Source: Ilumatobacteraceae bacterium
Lineage (GTDB): Bacteria; Actinomycetota; Acidimicrobiia; Acidimicrobiales; Iamiaceae
DNA: 60,265 nucleotides
Reading direction: 5' to 3'
Assembly: GCA_025463265.1 (NCBI GenBank)
Contig: JAOBWH010000013.1
Location: forward strand, 1 to 60,265
In this document: positions 26,912-36,608 of the stretch, in pieces
Layout of the letters: every line of letters begins with the position of its first letter
How positions within the stretch are numbered: position 1 is the stretch's first letter
Made by a program: the position numbers and the translations under genes
The notes under the pieces: model-generated
Database searches by the model: none
The model's input: only the letters and a program-made list of their open reading frames with translations
What the model was told of the DNA's origin: nothing

Positions 26912-28444
26912 TCAGGCGGCGGTGGTGGCGGCAGCGACCGGCGGGGCGACCATGGGCCACGGGCGGTTGCGCTCCACCGAGAGGGCCACGTCGAAGAGCA
27001 GCTCGTCCTGGTGGTGCCTGCCCAGGACCTGCATGCCGACGGGCAGGCCGTCCACGGTGCCCGCGGGGATCGACACGGCCGGGTTGCCGTAGACGTTCGA
27101 GATGATGGTGAGGGCGCCCATCGTGACCATGTCGGGGAACTTGGCCGAGGCGTACTCGAGGATCATGTTCGGCAGCTTCGGGGCGAACGAGGCGGCGACG
27201 CGGGTGGCGAACAGGGCGCCGCGCCCGACGTACTTGGCGGCCTGGCTCGACTGGACCAGGTCGAGCAGGTCCGACTCCGAGTTGCTGGTGGTGGCGGTGG
27301 CCGAGAAGGCCGGGCCGGGGTTGGTGGCGGCGATGATGAAGTCGACGTCGTCGAACGTGGCCGCCATCTCCCGCTGGGCCTGCACCCGCAGCTTCTCGGC
27401 GACCGACGCCGTGTGCAGGTTGTACATGGCCTGGGCGAGGAAGACGCCGGTGGCGACCTCGTCGGTCAGGTCGTCGGCGCAGCGGGGCCAGCGCGGGCCG
27501 AGCTCGGCGAGCAGGGTGGACAGGTTGCCCATCATCCACTGGGCGGCCAGGTTGGGCGGGTTGACCGGACGGTCGACGAGGACCATGCCGGTGTCGGCGA
27601 TGAGCGCCTCGGCCTCGGCTCGCAGCTGCGCCTCGACGCCGGCCTCCAGCTTCACGCCGCCCAGGCCGGGGACGATGGTGACCTTGCGGCCGCTCAGGTC
27701 CTGGGTGCCGAGGCCCTTCTCGAAGCTCCGGTCGTGGGGGAGCGTGGTGGGGTCCCACGTGTCGACGCCGGCGCACACGTCGAAGTAGCGGGCCGAGTCC
27801 CGGACCGACCGCGACACGTTGCCGAGGACGACCGTGTTGGGCCGGGCGTAGGCGTCGGGGCCGCGCGTGATGCGGCCGAAGGTGCCCTTGAAGCCGAGCA
27901 GGCCGGTGTAGCCGGCGGGGATGCGGAGGGACCCGCCGCCGTCGCCGCCGCAGGCGAGCGACACGTGCCCGCCGGCGACCGCCGCCGCCGACCCGCCCGA
28001 GGAGCCACCGACGGTCTTGTCGAAGTCCCACGGGTTGTGGGCGACGCCGTTGAGCTTGGTGACCGAGACGTTGAGGCCGCCGAACTCGCTGGAGGTGGTG
28101 AGGCCGACGGGCACCACGCCGCCGTCGTCGAACAGCCGCTGCACGTGGTGGCTGGTCTCGGTGGCGATGCGGTCCTTGAACACGAGCGAGCCGCCCGTGT
28201 CGGGCCAGCCGACGACCCCCTCGAGCTCCTTGATGCCGGTGGGGACGCCGCCGAACGGCTTGGTGAGATCGGCGTCCCTGGCCGCCTCTCGGGCGCGCTC
28301 GGGGTCGAGGTGCGACCAGCAGTTGAGGTTCGAGGCCTCGATGGTGGCCAGCGTGGCGTCGAGCTCCTCGAGCGGCGTCCGGTCGCCGGCGCGGAAGGCG
28401 TCGACGAGTGAGCTGGCGTCCTGCTGCCACGGGGTATCGATCAT
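26912..28444 (-). CDS. Amidase signature family protein
   Basis: A 510-residue amidase. The catalytic Ser-cisSer-Lys set is present: Lys in GIKELEG, GGSSGGSAAAVAGG, and the nucleophile region GDGGGSLRIPAG. The C-terminal GNPAVSIPAGTVDGLPVGMQV is also diagnostic. It hydrolyses an amide; the substrate is not known. It is convergent with the acyl-CoA ligase and downstream of the helicase gene, with a TetR-type dyad in its promoter, so it is probably separately regulated. Confidence 0.93.
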   Translation of the reverse strand: MIDTPWQQDASSLVDAFRAGDRTPLEELDATLATIEASNLNCWSHLDPERAREAARDADLTKPFGGVPTGIKELEGVVGWPDTGGSLVFKDRIATETSHHVQRLFDDGGVVPVGLTTSSEFGGLNVSVTKLNGVAHNPWDFDKTVGGSSGGSAAAVAGGHVSLACGGDGGGSLRIPAGYTGLLGFKGTFGRITRGPDAYARPNTVVLGNVSRSVRDSARYFDVCAGVDTWDPTTLPHDRSFEKGLGTQDLSGRKVTIVPGLGGVKLEAGVEAQLRAEAEALIADTGMVLVDRPVNPPNLAAQWMMGNLSTLLAELGPRWPRCADDLTDEVATGVFLAQAMYNLHTASVAEKLRVQAQREMAATFDDVDFIIAATNPGPAFSATATTSNSESDLLDLVQSSQAAKYVGRGALFATRVAASFAPKLPNMILEYASAKFPDMVTMGALTIISNVYGNPAVSIPAGTVDGLPVGMQVLGRHHQDELLFDVALSVERNRPWPMVAPPVAAATTAA

Positions 28445-28485
28445 GGCGACAGTCTCTCGCGATCCGAGCGATCACTCAAGATAAA

Positions 28486-28500
28486 CCGACCATCGGTCGG
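28486..28500. promoter_or_regulatory. 15-bp palindrome in the amidase promoter
   Basis: CCGACC-ATC-GGTCGG is a perfect 6-3-6 dyad 42 bp upstream of the amidase ATG. On the minus strand it is followed by TATCTT, a possible -10. It differs from the GGTGAAC operators, so another TetR-type regulator outside the window is likely. Confidence 0.55.
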
Positions 28501-28538
28501 ATGAACTCGGTCACGCCCCGGCGGCGCGTCGGGCCGGA

Positions 28539-31073
28539 TCAGGGAGTGGGGGCGGCGTCGAGGACGTGGACGACGACGCGGCCCTCGTCATCCGAGGCGG
28601 CGAGGTCGACCACGGCGGTGATGCGCCAGTCGTGGTCGTCGGCGGGATCGTGCAGGATCTGGCGGACCAGCCAGCAGCCCGGGTGGTCGACGGGTTGCTC
28701 GTCGATCAGGAGCAGCGCCGGGTTGCGGGCGTCGGCGCCGATGCCGATGGTCCCGTGCTCCTCGAAGTAGGGGGCGAGGGCGTCGAACCAGCGCTGCGCG
28801 CTCCAGCCGTCCTCGCCGTCGAGGGCCTCCAGCTCCTGCCACTGCCGGGTGCCGATGTGCTCGACGCGCTGGAACAGGGCGTTGCGAACCAGCACGCGGA
28901 ACGCCCGGCGGTTCGCGGTGAGCGCGGGCGGCGGCCGCTCGACCACCGCCGCGGCGGCGGGGTCGTCGGGCGCCGGGTTGCGCAGCTCCTCCCACTCGTC
29001 GAGCAGGCTGGAGTCCACCTGGCGGACGAGTTCACCGAGCCACTCGGTGAGGTCGACCAGCTCCTCGGTCTTGCGGTCTTCGGGGATGGTGCGCAGCAGC
29101 GTCTTGTAGACGTCGGACAGGTAGCGCAGCACCGTGCCCTCGGACCGGGCGAGGTTGTAGAAGCGGACGTAGTCGCCGAAGTCCATGGCCCGTTCCCACA
29201 GGTCGCGCGCCACCGACTTGAGTGCCAGCGGGTGCTCGCTCACCCAGGGGTTGCGCTCCCGGTACACGTCGAACATCGGCTCCAGCAGCTCGGCCAGCGG
29301 CTTGGGCCAGGTGATCTCGTCGAGCGCCGCCATGCGCTCGTCGTACTCCATGCCCTGCGCCTTCATGGCCGCCACGGCCTCGCCCTTGGCCTTGGACAGC
29401 TGGGCGCTCAGGATCTGGCGGGGGTCGTCGAGCACGGCTTCGATGATCGACACGATGTCGAGGACATAGGTGTCGGATTCGGGGTCGAGCAGGTCCAGGG
29501 CGGCGAGGGCGAACGGGGCGAGCGGCTGGTTGAGGGCGAAGGCCTGCTGGAGGTCGATGGTGACCCGCACGGTCCGGTCCCAGTCGTCGGGCTCGTCGAG
29601 CTCCTCGATCACCTCGGCGTCGATGAGCGACGCGAACAGGTCCTCGGCGCGGGCGACGTGCTCGGCCTGGCGGGCGTCGGTCTCGTAGTTGTCGGTGAGC
29701 AGCCGGTGGAGCGCCGCCCGCCCGTCGCCGGGCCGGTCGAGGACGTTGAGGAGCATGGCGTGAGTGACCCCGAAGCTCGACGTGAGCGGCTCCGGTGGGG
29801 CGGCGACCAGGCGGTCGAAGGTGGGCTGCCCCCACGACACCTGACCGGGCGGCGGCTTCTTCTTGACCAGCTTGCGGACCTTGCCGTCCTTCTCGGAACG
29901 GGCCGCAGCCTTGGCGGCCGCCTTGTGGTTCTCGATCACGTGATCGGGCGCGAGGGCGATGACGGTGCCCATCGTGTCGAAGCCGGCCCGGCCCGCCCGC
30001 CCCCCGATCTGGTGGAACTCCCGGGCGGAGAGCAGCCGGGTCGACGTGCCGTCGTACTTGGCGAGGGCGGTGAACACGACGGTGCGGATCGGGACGTTGA
30101 TGCCGACGCCGAGCGTGTCGGTGCCGCAGATGACCTTGAGCAGCCCGGCCTGGGCGAGGCGCTCGACGAGGCGGCGGTACTTGGGCAGCATCCCGGCGTG
30201 GTGGACGCCGATGCCGTGGCGCACGAACTTGGCGAGGGTCCGGCCGAACCCGGGGGCGAACCGGAACCCGCCGATCAGCTCGGCGATCTCGTCCTTCTCC
30301 GGCCGGGTCAGCAGGTTGGTGCTCATCAGCGACTGGGCCCGCTCGACCGCCGATGCCTGCGTGAAGTGGACCACGTAGACGGGCGCCTGGTGCGTGGTCA
30401 GGAGCTCCTCGAGCACCTCGGTGAGCGGCGTCATCCGGAACTCGTGGACGAGGGGGATGGGCCGGGTGGCGGACCGCACGACGGCCACGTCGCGGCCGGT
30501 CCGCTCCGGGAGGGTGTCGGTGAAGCGGGTGACGTCGCCGAGCGTGGCGGACATCAAGACGAACTGGGTGTCCGGCAGCTCCAGCAGCGGCACCTGCCAC
30601 GCCCACCCTCGGTCGGGGTCGGCGAAGTAGTGGAACTCGTCCATGACGACCTGGCCGACGTCGGCGTCGGCGCCCTCCCGCAGCGCAAGGTTGGCGAGGA
30701 TCTCCGCCGTGCAGCAGATGATGGGCGCGTCGGGGTTCACCGACGCATCGCCGGTGAGCATGCCGACGTTGTCGGCGCCGAAGGTGGACGAGAGGTCGAA
30801 GAACTTCTCCGACACCAGGGCCTTGATGGGGGCGGTGTAGTACGAGCGCCGACGCTCGGCCAGCGCGCCGAAGTGGGCGGCGACGGCGATGAGGCTCTTG
30901 CCCGAACCGGTGGGCGTGTCGACGATGACGTGGGACCCGGCCACGATCTCGAGCAGCGCCTCCTCCTGGTGCGGGTACATCGCCAGCCCGCGGTCGTCCA
31001 CCCAGGAGGCGAACGCGTCGAGGATCGCATCGGGATCGGGCGGCGCCGGGACGAGGTCACCGAGCGCAGCCAT
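28539..31073 (-). CDS. DEAD/DEAH-box (Ski2-like) RNA helicase with DUF3516 C-terminal domain
   Basis: An 844-residue superfamily-2 helicase: TPTGSGKS (Walker A), MDEFHYF (Walker B, DEFH), SATLGD (motif III), GTDTLGVGINVP and HQIGGRAGRAGFD (motifs V, VI). The long C-terminus (EYDERMAALDEITWP onward) is DUF3516, found almost only in actinobacteria. It unwinds RNA or RNA/DNA; the exact role is unknown. ATG 31073 gives the usual length. The gene stands alone; the reverse strand of 28.5-31 kb carries only shadow frames. Confidence 0.95.
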   Translation of the reverse strand: MAALGDLVPAPPDPDAILDAFASWVDDRGLAMYPHQEEALLEIVAGSHVIVDTPTGSGKSLIAVAAHFGALAERRRSYYTAPIKALVSEKFFDLSSTFGADNVGMLTGDASVNPDAPIICCTAEILANLALREGADADVGQVVMDEFHYFADPDRGWAWQVPLLELPDTQFVLMSATLGDVTRFTDTLPERTGRDVAVVRSATRPIPLVHEFRMTPLTEVLEELLTTHQAPVYVVHFTQASAVERAQSLMSTNLLTRPEKDEIAELIGGFRFAPGFGRTLAKFVRHGIGVHHAGMLPKYRRLVERLAQAGLLKVICGTDTLGVGINVPIRTVVFTALAKYDGTSTRLLSAREFHQIGGRAGRAGFDTMGTVIALAPDHVIENHKAAAKAAARSEKDGKVRKLVKKKPPPGQVSWGQPTFDRLVAAPPEPLTSSFGVTHAMLLNVLDRPGDGRAALHRLLTDNYETDARQAEHVARAEDLFASLIDAEVIEELDEPDDWDRTVRVTIDLQQAFALNQPLAPFALAALDLLDPESDTYVLDIVSIIEAVLDDPRQILSAQLSKAKGEAVAAMKAQGMEYDERMAALDEITWPKPLAELLEPMFDVYRERNPWVSEHPLALKSVARDLWERAMDFGDYVRFYNLARSEGTVLRYLSDVYKTLLRTIPEDRKTEELVDLTEWLGELVRQVDSSLLDEWEELRNPAPDDPAAAAVVERPPPALTANRRAFRVLVRNALFQRVEHIGTRQWQELEALDGEDGWSAQRWFDALAPYFEEHGTIGIGADARNPALLLIDEQPVDHPGCWLVRQILHDPADDHDWRITAVVDLAASDDEGRVVVHVLDAAPTP

Positions 31074-31250
31074 GCCCCGCAGCGTAGGAGGTGCCCCCCA
31101 CCGGCCGAGCCGCTCCGGATCCGGCCGAGGCGCTGGGTCGACGGGGGAGGCGACCGGCTGGGATGTGCGGGCCAGGTCGCGGCGCTCCTGGTGTACGCGG
31201 CCGCTGCGTCGGGTACAACCTGCGGACCCCCCATCGGCCGGAGACCCCCC

Positions 31251-31763
31251 ATGGACATCTCGACCCGCCCCGTCGCGCCCAGCCCCTACGACCTCCTCCC
31301 CGTGGTGCCGTCGTTCACCGTGACCAGCGAGGACTTCGTCGACGGCGCCCGCCTCGACGACGAGTTCGCCCACTCGGGCGGCAACACCAGCCCGCAGCTG
31401 AGCTGGTCGGGGGCACCTGAAGGGACCAGGTCGTACGCCATCACCTGCTTCGACCCGGACGCCCCGACCGGGTGCGGCTTCTGGCACTGGTTCACGATCG
31501 GCGTGTCCGCCGAGACGTCGTCGGTGGCGCGGGGCGAGGCGGCCCCGGGGTCGCACGCCGCCCGCAACGACTTCGGCAACGACGGCTACGACGGCTGTGC
31601 CCCACCGGAGGGCGACCGCGACCACCGCTACATCTTCGCCATCCACGCCCTCGACATCGACGACACGGGTGTGCCCGCTGGGGCCAGCCCCACCTACGCC
31701 AGCTTCGTCCACGTGGGCCACACCATCGCCCGGGCCACCATCACCGGCACCTGGTCCTGCTGA
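31251..31763 (+). CDS. YbhB/YbcL-family (PEBP) protein
   Basis: A 170-residue phosphatidylethanolamine-binding-like protein. The signature SPQLSWSGAPEGTRSYAI, CFDPDAPTGCGFWHWF and the HRYIFAIHAL strand are diagnostic; ligand-binding DPD and the His residues are kept. It is followed after 7 bp by the beta-propeller gene, so they are likely co-expressed. No signal peptide is seen, so it is cytoplasmic. Function in bacteria is unclear. Confidence 0.95.
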   Translation: MDISTRPVAPSPYDLLPVVPSFTVTSEDFVDGARLDDEFAHSGGNTSPQLSWSGAPEGTRSYAITCFDPDAPTGCGFWHWFTIGVSAETSSVARGEAAPGSHAARNDFGNDGYDGCAPPEGDRDHRYIFAIHALDIDDTGVPAGASPTYASFVHVGHTIARATITGTWSC

Positions 31764-31770
31764 CCGCGCC

Positions 31771-32883
31771 ATGACCACCAGTGCGCTGCGCCCGGTGGCG
31801 CCAGGTCCCGGGCTCCCGCCCGGGCTGGAGCTCGGGCGCTCGAACAACAACCTCGACGTCGCCCGCTTCGCCGGCCGCCTGTGGCTGGCGCTGCGCACCG
31901 CCCCCACCCACGCCGCCTCCGCCGAGGCGCGCGCCTTGGTCCTGGTGTCGGACGACGAGGGCGAGACGTGGGCGCTCGACCGGACCATCGCAGTCGGCCG
32001 GGATGTGCGCGAGCCGCGCCTCGTCCCGTGGCAGGGGCGGCTGCTCCTCTACTGGCACACCGCCGGGACGAGGGGCACGAAGTTCGAGCCGGACCTGATC
32101 TGGGTGAGCGAGCGGTCCGACGACGGGACCTGGGATGAGCCCGAAGCGATCTCGCCGCCCGACTGCGTCGCCTGGCGCGTCCGGCCCGTCGACGACCGGT
32201 TGTGCATGACCGTCTACCGAGGCGCGGGCTCGCTCTCCACCACCCACCCGGTCCCCCTCTCCGTCGAGCTGTGGACCAGCGCCGACGGCCGGGCGTGGGC
32301 GCCGCTCGACACCGTGCACCCGGTGGTCCACGGCGGCGGCGCCGAGGCGGAGTTCATCCAGCTCCCCGACGGCCGGGTCTCTGCGGTCGTCCGCAAGGCG
32401 GGGCCCGGAAGCGGGCGGGGCAGCGACATCGCCATGGCTCCCCACTTCGACCCCACCACGTGGATCACCCGGCCGGATCTCCGGACGTTCGACTCGCCCT
32501 TCCTCTTCCTGCGAGGCGGGGTGCCGCACCTCATCGCCCGTCGCCAGGTGGGGTTCGGTGGCCAGTACGACCTCGGGCTCGGCTTCTTGCCGGGACGCCT
32601 GCGCAGCAGGGTCGACCAGCTCGTGTACCGGCTGACGCCCAAGCGGACCGGGCTGTTCCGCATCGACCCCGACGCCCTCACCGCCACCTGGATCGAGGAC
32701 CTGCCGTCCGCCGGCGACACCGCCTCCGCCAGCGCGGTCGAGACCGCCGACGGCGAGGGCCACCTGGTCTTCAACCACTCGTCTCCGGTGCACAAGCGCT
32801 GGTGGCCCTGGGCGCTCGGTCAGCTCCGGCCCACGCACATCTACTCGGTGGAGCTCCGCGGCGAGGCGGGCGAGGCCGCCTGA
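31771..32883 (+). CDS. Sialidase/BNR-like beta-propeller protein
   Basis: A 370-residue protein with repeated Asp-box-like motifs ([35 protein letters not shown]) characteristic of BNR/sialidase-type propellers, at normal spacing. No signal peptide. Sialidase catalytic Arg triad cannot be confirmed, so it may bind rather than cut a sugar. It stands between PEBP and enoyl-CoA hydratase genes, all on the + strand. Confidence 0.7.
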   Translation: MTTSALRPVAPGPGLPPGLELGRSNNNLDVARFAGRLWLALRTAPTHAASAEARALVLVSDDEGETWALDRTIAVGRDVREPRLVPWQGRLLLYWHTAGTRGTKFEPDLIWVSERSDDGTWDEPEAISPPDCVAWRVRPVDDRLCMTVYRGAGSLSTTHPVPLSVELWTSADGRAWAPLDTVHPVVHGGGAEAEFIQLPDGRVSAVVRKAGPGSGRGSDIAMAPHFDPTTWITRPDLRTFDSPFLFLRGGVPHLIARRQVGFGGQYDLGLGFLPGRLRSRVDQLVYRLTPKRTGLFRIDPDALTATWIEDLPSAGDTASASAVETADGEGHLVFNHSSPVHKRWWPWALGQLRPTHIYSVELRGEAGEAA

Positions 32884-32935
32884 TCGGCACGGGCCTCCAG
32901 CCCGAGGAGCGCGCCGCGCCTGGCAGCATGCGGGC

Positions 32936-33742
32936 ATGACCGATCGCTACGCCGAGTTCGACGCCCTCACGTTCGACCGTCCCGCACCCAAGGTCCTCCG
33001 CATCACGCTCGACGGGCCCGGGCTCAACTCCGTCGGGCACGAGGCGCACGGCCAGATCGCCGACGTCTGGCGCGTCGTCGATCGGGACCCCGACACGAAC
33101 GTGGCGCTCATCCGCGGGGCGGGCAAGGGCTTCTCGGCGGGCGGCAACTTCGAGCTGCTCGACGACATGCTCACCGATGCGAACGTGCGGCTGCGGGTCA
33201 TGCGGGAGGCCCGGGACCTCGTGTTCAACGTCATCAACTGCTCCAAGCCCATCGTCTCGGCCATCCACGGGCCGGCCGTCGGCGCCGGCCTGGCGGTGGC
33301 GATGCTGGCGGACGTGTCGGTCGCCGGCCGCAACGCCAAGATCATCGACGGCCACACCCGCCTCGGCGTCACCGCCGGCGACCACGCCGCGATCTGCTGG
33401 CCCCTCCTGTGCGGCATGGCGAAGGCGAAGTACTACCTGTTGACCTGCGATCCGCTCAGCGGCGAGGAGGCGGAGCGCATCGGGCTGGTGTCGCTGTGCG
33501 TCGACGACGAGGAGGTCCAGGACCGGGCCATGGCCATCGCCCTCCAGCTGTCCGAGGGCGCCCAGATGGCGATCCGCTGGACCAAGCAGACCCTCAACCA
33601 CTGGTACCGCGAGCAGGCGGCGGTGCTCGATGCTTCGCTGGCCTACGAGTTCCTCGGCTTCCACGGACCCGACGCCCGAGAAGGCCTCACCAGCCACACC
33701 GAGCGGCGCTCCCCCATCTTCGACGGCCCCACCGGCGACTGA
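32936..33742 (+). CDS. Enoyl-CoA hydratase/isomerase family protein
   Basis: A 268-residue crotonase-fold enzyme. The oxyanion-hole motifs are [15 protein letters not shown] and [19 protein letters not shown]. The two catalytic Glu positions of classic hydratases are not obvious: the sequence [12 protein letters not shown] replaces the usual LGLxPExG region, so it may be an isomerase, hydrolase or decarboxylase of acyl-CoA. It could act on chains handled by the upstream acyl-CoA ligase, but the distance makes this weak. Confidence 0.9.
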   Translation: MTDRYAEFDALTFDRPAPKVLRITLDGPGLNSVGHEAHGQIADVWRVVDRDPDTNVALIRGAGKGFSAGGNFELLDDMLTDANVRLRVMREARDLVFNVINCSKPIVSAIHGPAVGAGLAVAMLADVSVAGRNAKIIDGHTRLGVTAGDHAAICWPLLCGMAKAKYYLLTCDPLSGEEAERIGLVSLCVDDEEVQDRAMAIALQLSEGAQMAIRWTKQTLNHWYREQAAVLDASLAYEFLGFHGPDAREGLTSHTERRSPIFDGPTGD

Positions 33743-33786
33743 CCGACCCCGCCCGACCGTGGGTGGGTCGATCCGGACGGCGTGGG

Positions 33787-34797
33787 TCAGGTGCTGGTCC
33801 AGCGGGCTGGGGCGGAGGCGAACAGGTTGAGGCCGAGGCGCTGCGACAGGTTCTTGACGAGGCGCTGGCCGCGGACGCTGTTGCCGGCCGCGTCGAGCTT
33901 CGGCGAGAACACCCCGATCGCCCCCTTGCCCGGGGCGATGGCGACGATGCCGCCGCTGACGCCGCTCTTGCCCGGGATGCCGATCTCGTAGAGCCAGTCG
34001 CCCGAGCGCTCGTAGAGGCCGGCCGTGGCGAGCACGGCGAGGACCCGCTTGCAGCTGGGGGCCTCGATGGCCCGCTCACCGGTGACCGGGTTGATGCCCC
34101 CGTCGGCGAGTGTGGCCCCCATCACCGCCAGATCGTGGGCGGACACGTTCAACGAGCACTGCCGGGTGTACACGTCGGTGGCCGCGTCGGGGTCGAAGTA
34201 CATGCGCCCGTAGCCGTCAAGCAGGTGGGCGATGCCCTGGTTGCGCAGGTTGGTCTGGGTCTCGGACCGGTACACCTCGTCGTCGACCTCCAGGTCCCGG
34301 CCGGCGAAGCGGGACAGGCCGGCCTGGATGAACGCCCACTTGTCCTCGGCCGTGGCGCCAGGGACGAGGCTCGTGGTGGCCATGGCGCCGGCGTTGACCA
34401 TCGGGTTCATGGTGCGGTCGGCGTTCAGCTCGATGGCCATCACCGAGTTGAACGGGAGGCCGGTGCCGTTGACGCCGATCTTGTCGAGCACCTCGAGGTG
34501 GCCGAGCGCGTCGCACACCAGCGCGAACACGAACGCCTTGGACACGCTCTGGATCGAGAACGGTCGAAGGGCGTCGCCGACCTCGGCCACGTTGCCCCCG
34601 ACGCCGGCGATGCACGCGCCGAACAGGGTCGGATCGACGTTCGCCAGCGCAGGGATGTAGTCCGCGACGGCACCGTCGTCGTCATGGCGGTAGTGGCCGT
34701 AGGCCTCGTGCAGGAACTGCTCGACCTCGAGCAGGCTGGGCAGCTCGCCGGTGGAGATGGTGGTCTCGGACTCGTCGAACGGCAGCGGTTCGTGCAC
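33787..34797 (-). CDS. glsA: Glutaminase A
   Basis: A 336-residue serine-dependent glutaminase converting glutamine to glutamate and ammonia. Motifs FSIQSVSKAF (Ser-x-x-Lys), NAGAM, TYRQ-like VYTRQCSLNVSAHDLA and IPGKSGVSGGI are the complete GlsA set. GTG 34797 is the start. It is convergent with the enoyl-CoA hydratase and divergent from the META lipoprotein; 37 bp separate its start from that gene. Confidence 0.96.
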   Translation of the reverse strand: MHEPLPFDESETTISTGELPSLLEVEQFLHEAYGHYRHDDDGAVADYIPALANVDPTLFGACIAGVGGNVAEVGDALRPFSIQSVSKAFVFALVCDALGHLEVLDKIGVNGTGLPFNSVMAIELNADRTMNPMVNAGAMATTSLVPGATAEDKWAFIQAGLSRFAGRDLEVDDEVYRSETQTNLRNQGIAHLLDGYGRMYFDPDAATDVYTRQCSLNVSAHDLAVMGATLADGGINPVTGERAIEAPSCKRVLAVLATAGLYERSGDWLYEIGIPGKSGVSGGIVAIAPGKGAIGVFSPKLDAAGNSVRGQRLVKNLSQRLGLNLFASAPARWTST

Positions 34798-34834
34798 CTC
34801 GGATGTCTACCTCTCGGGACCTAAGGTCACCCGG

Positions 34835-35386
34835 ATGAGCGAGAACGCGAGCATGCAGGTCGTCCGGGTCGGTCGGGTCCGCTGCGGCCTCGCTGCGGGG
34901 GCGCTGGTGGTGACGGCGGGCTTCGCGCTCGGCGCGTGCGGCAGCAGCGATTCCGGCAGCGGCGCCACCACGACCGCGACGGCGGCCGAGGCCACCACCA
35001 CGTCGACGCCTGAGGCGGTCACCACCTTGCCCGACGCGACGCCGGCTCCGCTCACCGAGACGGCGTGGACGCTCGCCGGGACCGTCGTCGGCGACACCGT
35101 CAACCCCCTGCCAGCGGGTGCGGAACCGCCGACGCTCGCCATCGACGGCGATGCCAACGCCCAGGTGTTCGCCGGCTGCAATCGCGGATCGAGCACCCTG
35201 ACCGTCGCCGGCACCGCCCTGACCTTCTCGCCCATGGCCCTCACGCGGATGGCGTGCCCGGGCGCAGCCGGCGAGCTCGAGCACCAGGTGCTCGCCGTGC
35301 TCGACGGCGAGACCACCTACACCGTCGACGGCGACACCCTCACCATCACGAACGGCGACCAGGGCCTGGTCTACAAGGCCTCCTGA
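34835..35386 (+). CDS. META-domain lipoprotein
   Basis: A 183-residue exported protein: Arg-containing N-terminus, hydrophobic core and lipobox LGAC, then a Thr/Ala-rich linker and a META (HslJ-like) domain (TAWTLAG…FAGCNRGSSTLTVAGTALTFSPMALTRMACPG). Members are surface lipoproteins linked with stress or drug tolerance in other bacteria; the role here is unknown. Confidence 0.92.
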   Translation: MSENASMQVVRVGRVRCGLAAGALVVTAGFALGACGSSDSGSGATTTATAAEATTTSTPEAVTTLPDATPAPLTETAWTLAGTVVGDTVNPLPAGAEPPTLAIDGDANAQVFAGCNRGSSTLTVAGTALTFSPMALTRMACPGAAGELEHQVLAVLDGETTYTVDGDTLTITNGDQGLVYKAS

Positions 35387-35459
35387 GCGGCCACCACGCG
35401 GGCGGCGGCCTTCTTGGTGGCCGAGGTCTGGAACGAACCGTGGACGTCCACGATCATCT

Positions 35460-36392
35460 TCAGATTGAGGGGGTCGGGTCGGTGCGGGGGCCGAAGAGCG
35501 GTCCCTCGGCGACGGATCCGCGAGCCGACATCTGGTGCATGGCGGTGGCGCCCACGGCGGGGCTGATGGCGTAGCCGAAGGCCCGGTCGAACCCGAGGTC
35601 GCGCACGGCCTGGAGCAGATCGAGGTCCTCCACGGCCTTGGCGGTGGCGACGGCCCCCGCTTCGTGGGCACCGGCGACGGCATCGGCCACCGAGGGGTGG
35701 AGGCCGGCGCGGCCCCGTCCGGTCGCCAGGTCGATCTTCCACGCGGCCGCAGGGATCTGGCGCAGCACCTGGTGCGGGGGCACGGCGCCCACGCCGTCGA
35801 GGGTCACCCCGACCCCGCGCTCCGCCAGGTCCTCGGTGAGGAACCGCAGGAGACCGGGGTCGGCGGCCGCCACGCGGACGGGCACGTCGATGGCCAGCAC
35901 CGTCGGATCGATCCCCGACGAGGCCAGCGCGAGATCGAGGGACTCGAAGAACGAGGGCCCGGTCAAGAAGGCGGCGCTCACGTTCAACGCCACCTGCTGC
36001 AACGGGTCGCCGCCCCAGCGGGCGGCCTGGTGGCAGACCTGGGACATCGCCCAGCCCTCGATCCCCGGCAGCCGGTCGTGCCAGCGGGTGCCCTCGAGCG
36101 ACACGCCGGGACGGAGCAGGCCGAAGTGAGGGTGCTGCCAGCGCAGCAGCGCCTCGCAGGCGACGACGGCGCCGCTCTGCAGGTCGATCTCGGGCTGGTA
36201 GTGCAGGCAGAAGGAGCCGGGCAGGCCGGGCACCTCGTAGCTGGCGCCGTCGTCATCGCCGTCGCCGTCCTCGTGGTCCGGGTGGAGCCCGAGCCCGAGG
36301 CGGTGCTCGAGATCCTCCTCCGGGCTCGGAGGGCCCGAGGGGTACAGGGCGATGGGTCGCGTGGGACTGGCGGTGGCCGAGGTGGGGCTCAT
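35460..36392 (-). CDS. Degenerate EAL-domain protein
   Basis: A 310-residue protein with an acidic N-terminal linker and an EAL fold (FCLHYQPEIDLQSGAVVACEALLRW, ALNVSAAF). Metal and catalytic residues of active phosphodiesterases are lost: the usual E-x-T-E is AIDVPVR, DDFGTG is LDGVGAV, and the K-I-D helix is WKIDLATG. It is therefore probably a c-di-GMP sensor or adaptor, not an enzyme. It lies downstream of the GGDEF-EAL-kinase gene, with an eight-copy repeat array before it. Confidence 0.88.
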   Translation of the reverse strand: MSPTSATASPTRPIALYPSGPPSPEEDLEHRLGLGLHPDHEDGDGDDDGASYEVPGLPGSFCLHYQPEIDLQSGAVVACEALLRWQHPHFGLLRPGVSLEGTRWHDRLPGIEGWAMSQVCHQAARWGGDPLQQVALNVSAAFLTGPSFFESLDLALASSGIDPTVLAIDVPVRVAAADPGLLRFLTEDLAERGVGVTLDGVGAVPPHQVLRQIPAAAWKIDLATGRGRAGLHPSVADAVAGAHEAGAVATAKAVEDLDLLQAVRDLGFDRAFGYAISPAVGATAMHQMSARGSVAEGPLFGPRTDPTPSI

Positions 36393-36521
36393 GAGCGTTC
36401 TCCTGCCTCGCGGCGGGTCGACGGTTGGTCGGCCCACCATCGCCAAGCACCGATGACCGAACGATGAACGCTCGGGTCACTGTTGTCCCGACCAGGTGAA
36501 CGCTCGGACCAGACGCGTCGC

Positions 36522-36608
36522 GGTCAGGTCTCGGTCAGGTTCTGCTCAGGCCCTGCTCAGGCGCTTGCTCAGGCACGTGCTCAGGCACGTGCTCAGGTTG
36601 CGGTCAGG
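36522..36608. repeat. Array of eight GGTCAGG/GCTCAGG iterons, 11-12 bp apart
   Basis: Direct copies begin at 36522, 36533, 36544, 36555, 36567, 36579, 36591 and 36602: steps of 11, 11, 11, 12, 12, 12 and 11 bp, about one helical turn. Core TCAGG is invariant; the outer copies read GGTCAGG and the inner ones GCTCAGG. The array begins at the stop codon of the kinase gene and ends 130 bp before the EAL-protein start. Such phasing is typical of PhoB/OmpR-type binding sites. Confidence 0.85.

Noticed and set aside
35371-35457. A 28-codon minus-strand frame starting MIVDVHGSFQTSATKKAAARV
   Set aside because: It overlaps the 3' end of the META lipoprotein gene, has no family I recognise and no clear ribosome site; too short to support.
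36522-36608. Could the repeat array be a CRISPR?
   Set aside because: Units are 7 bp with only 4-5 bp between them, so there is no room for spacers and no cas genes are nearby.
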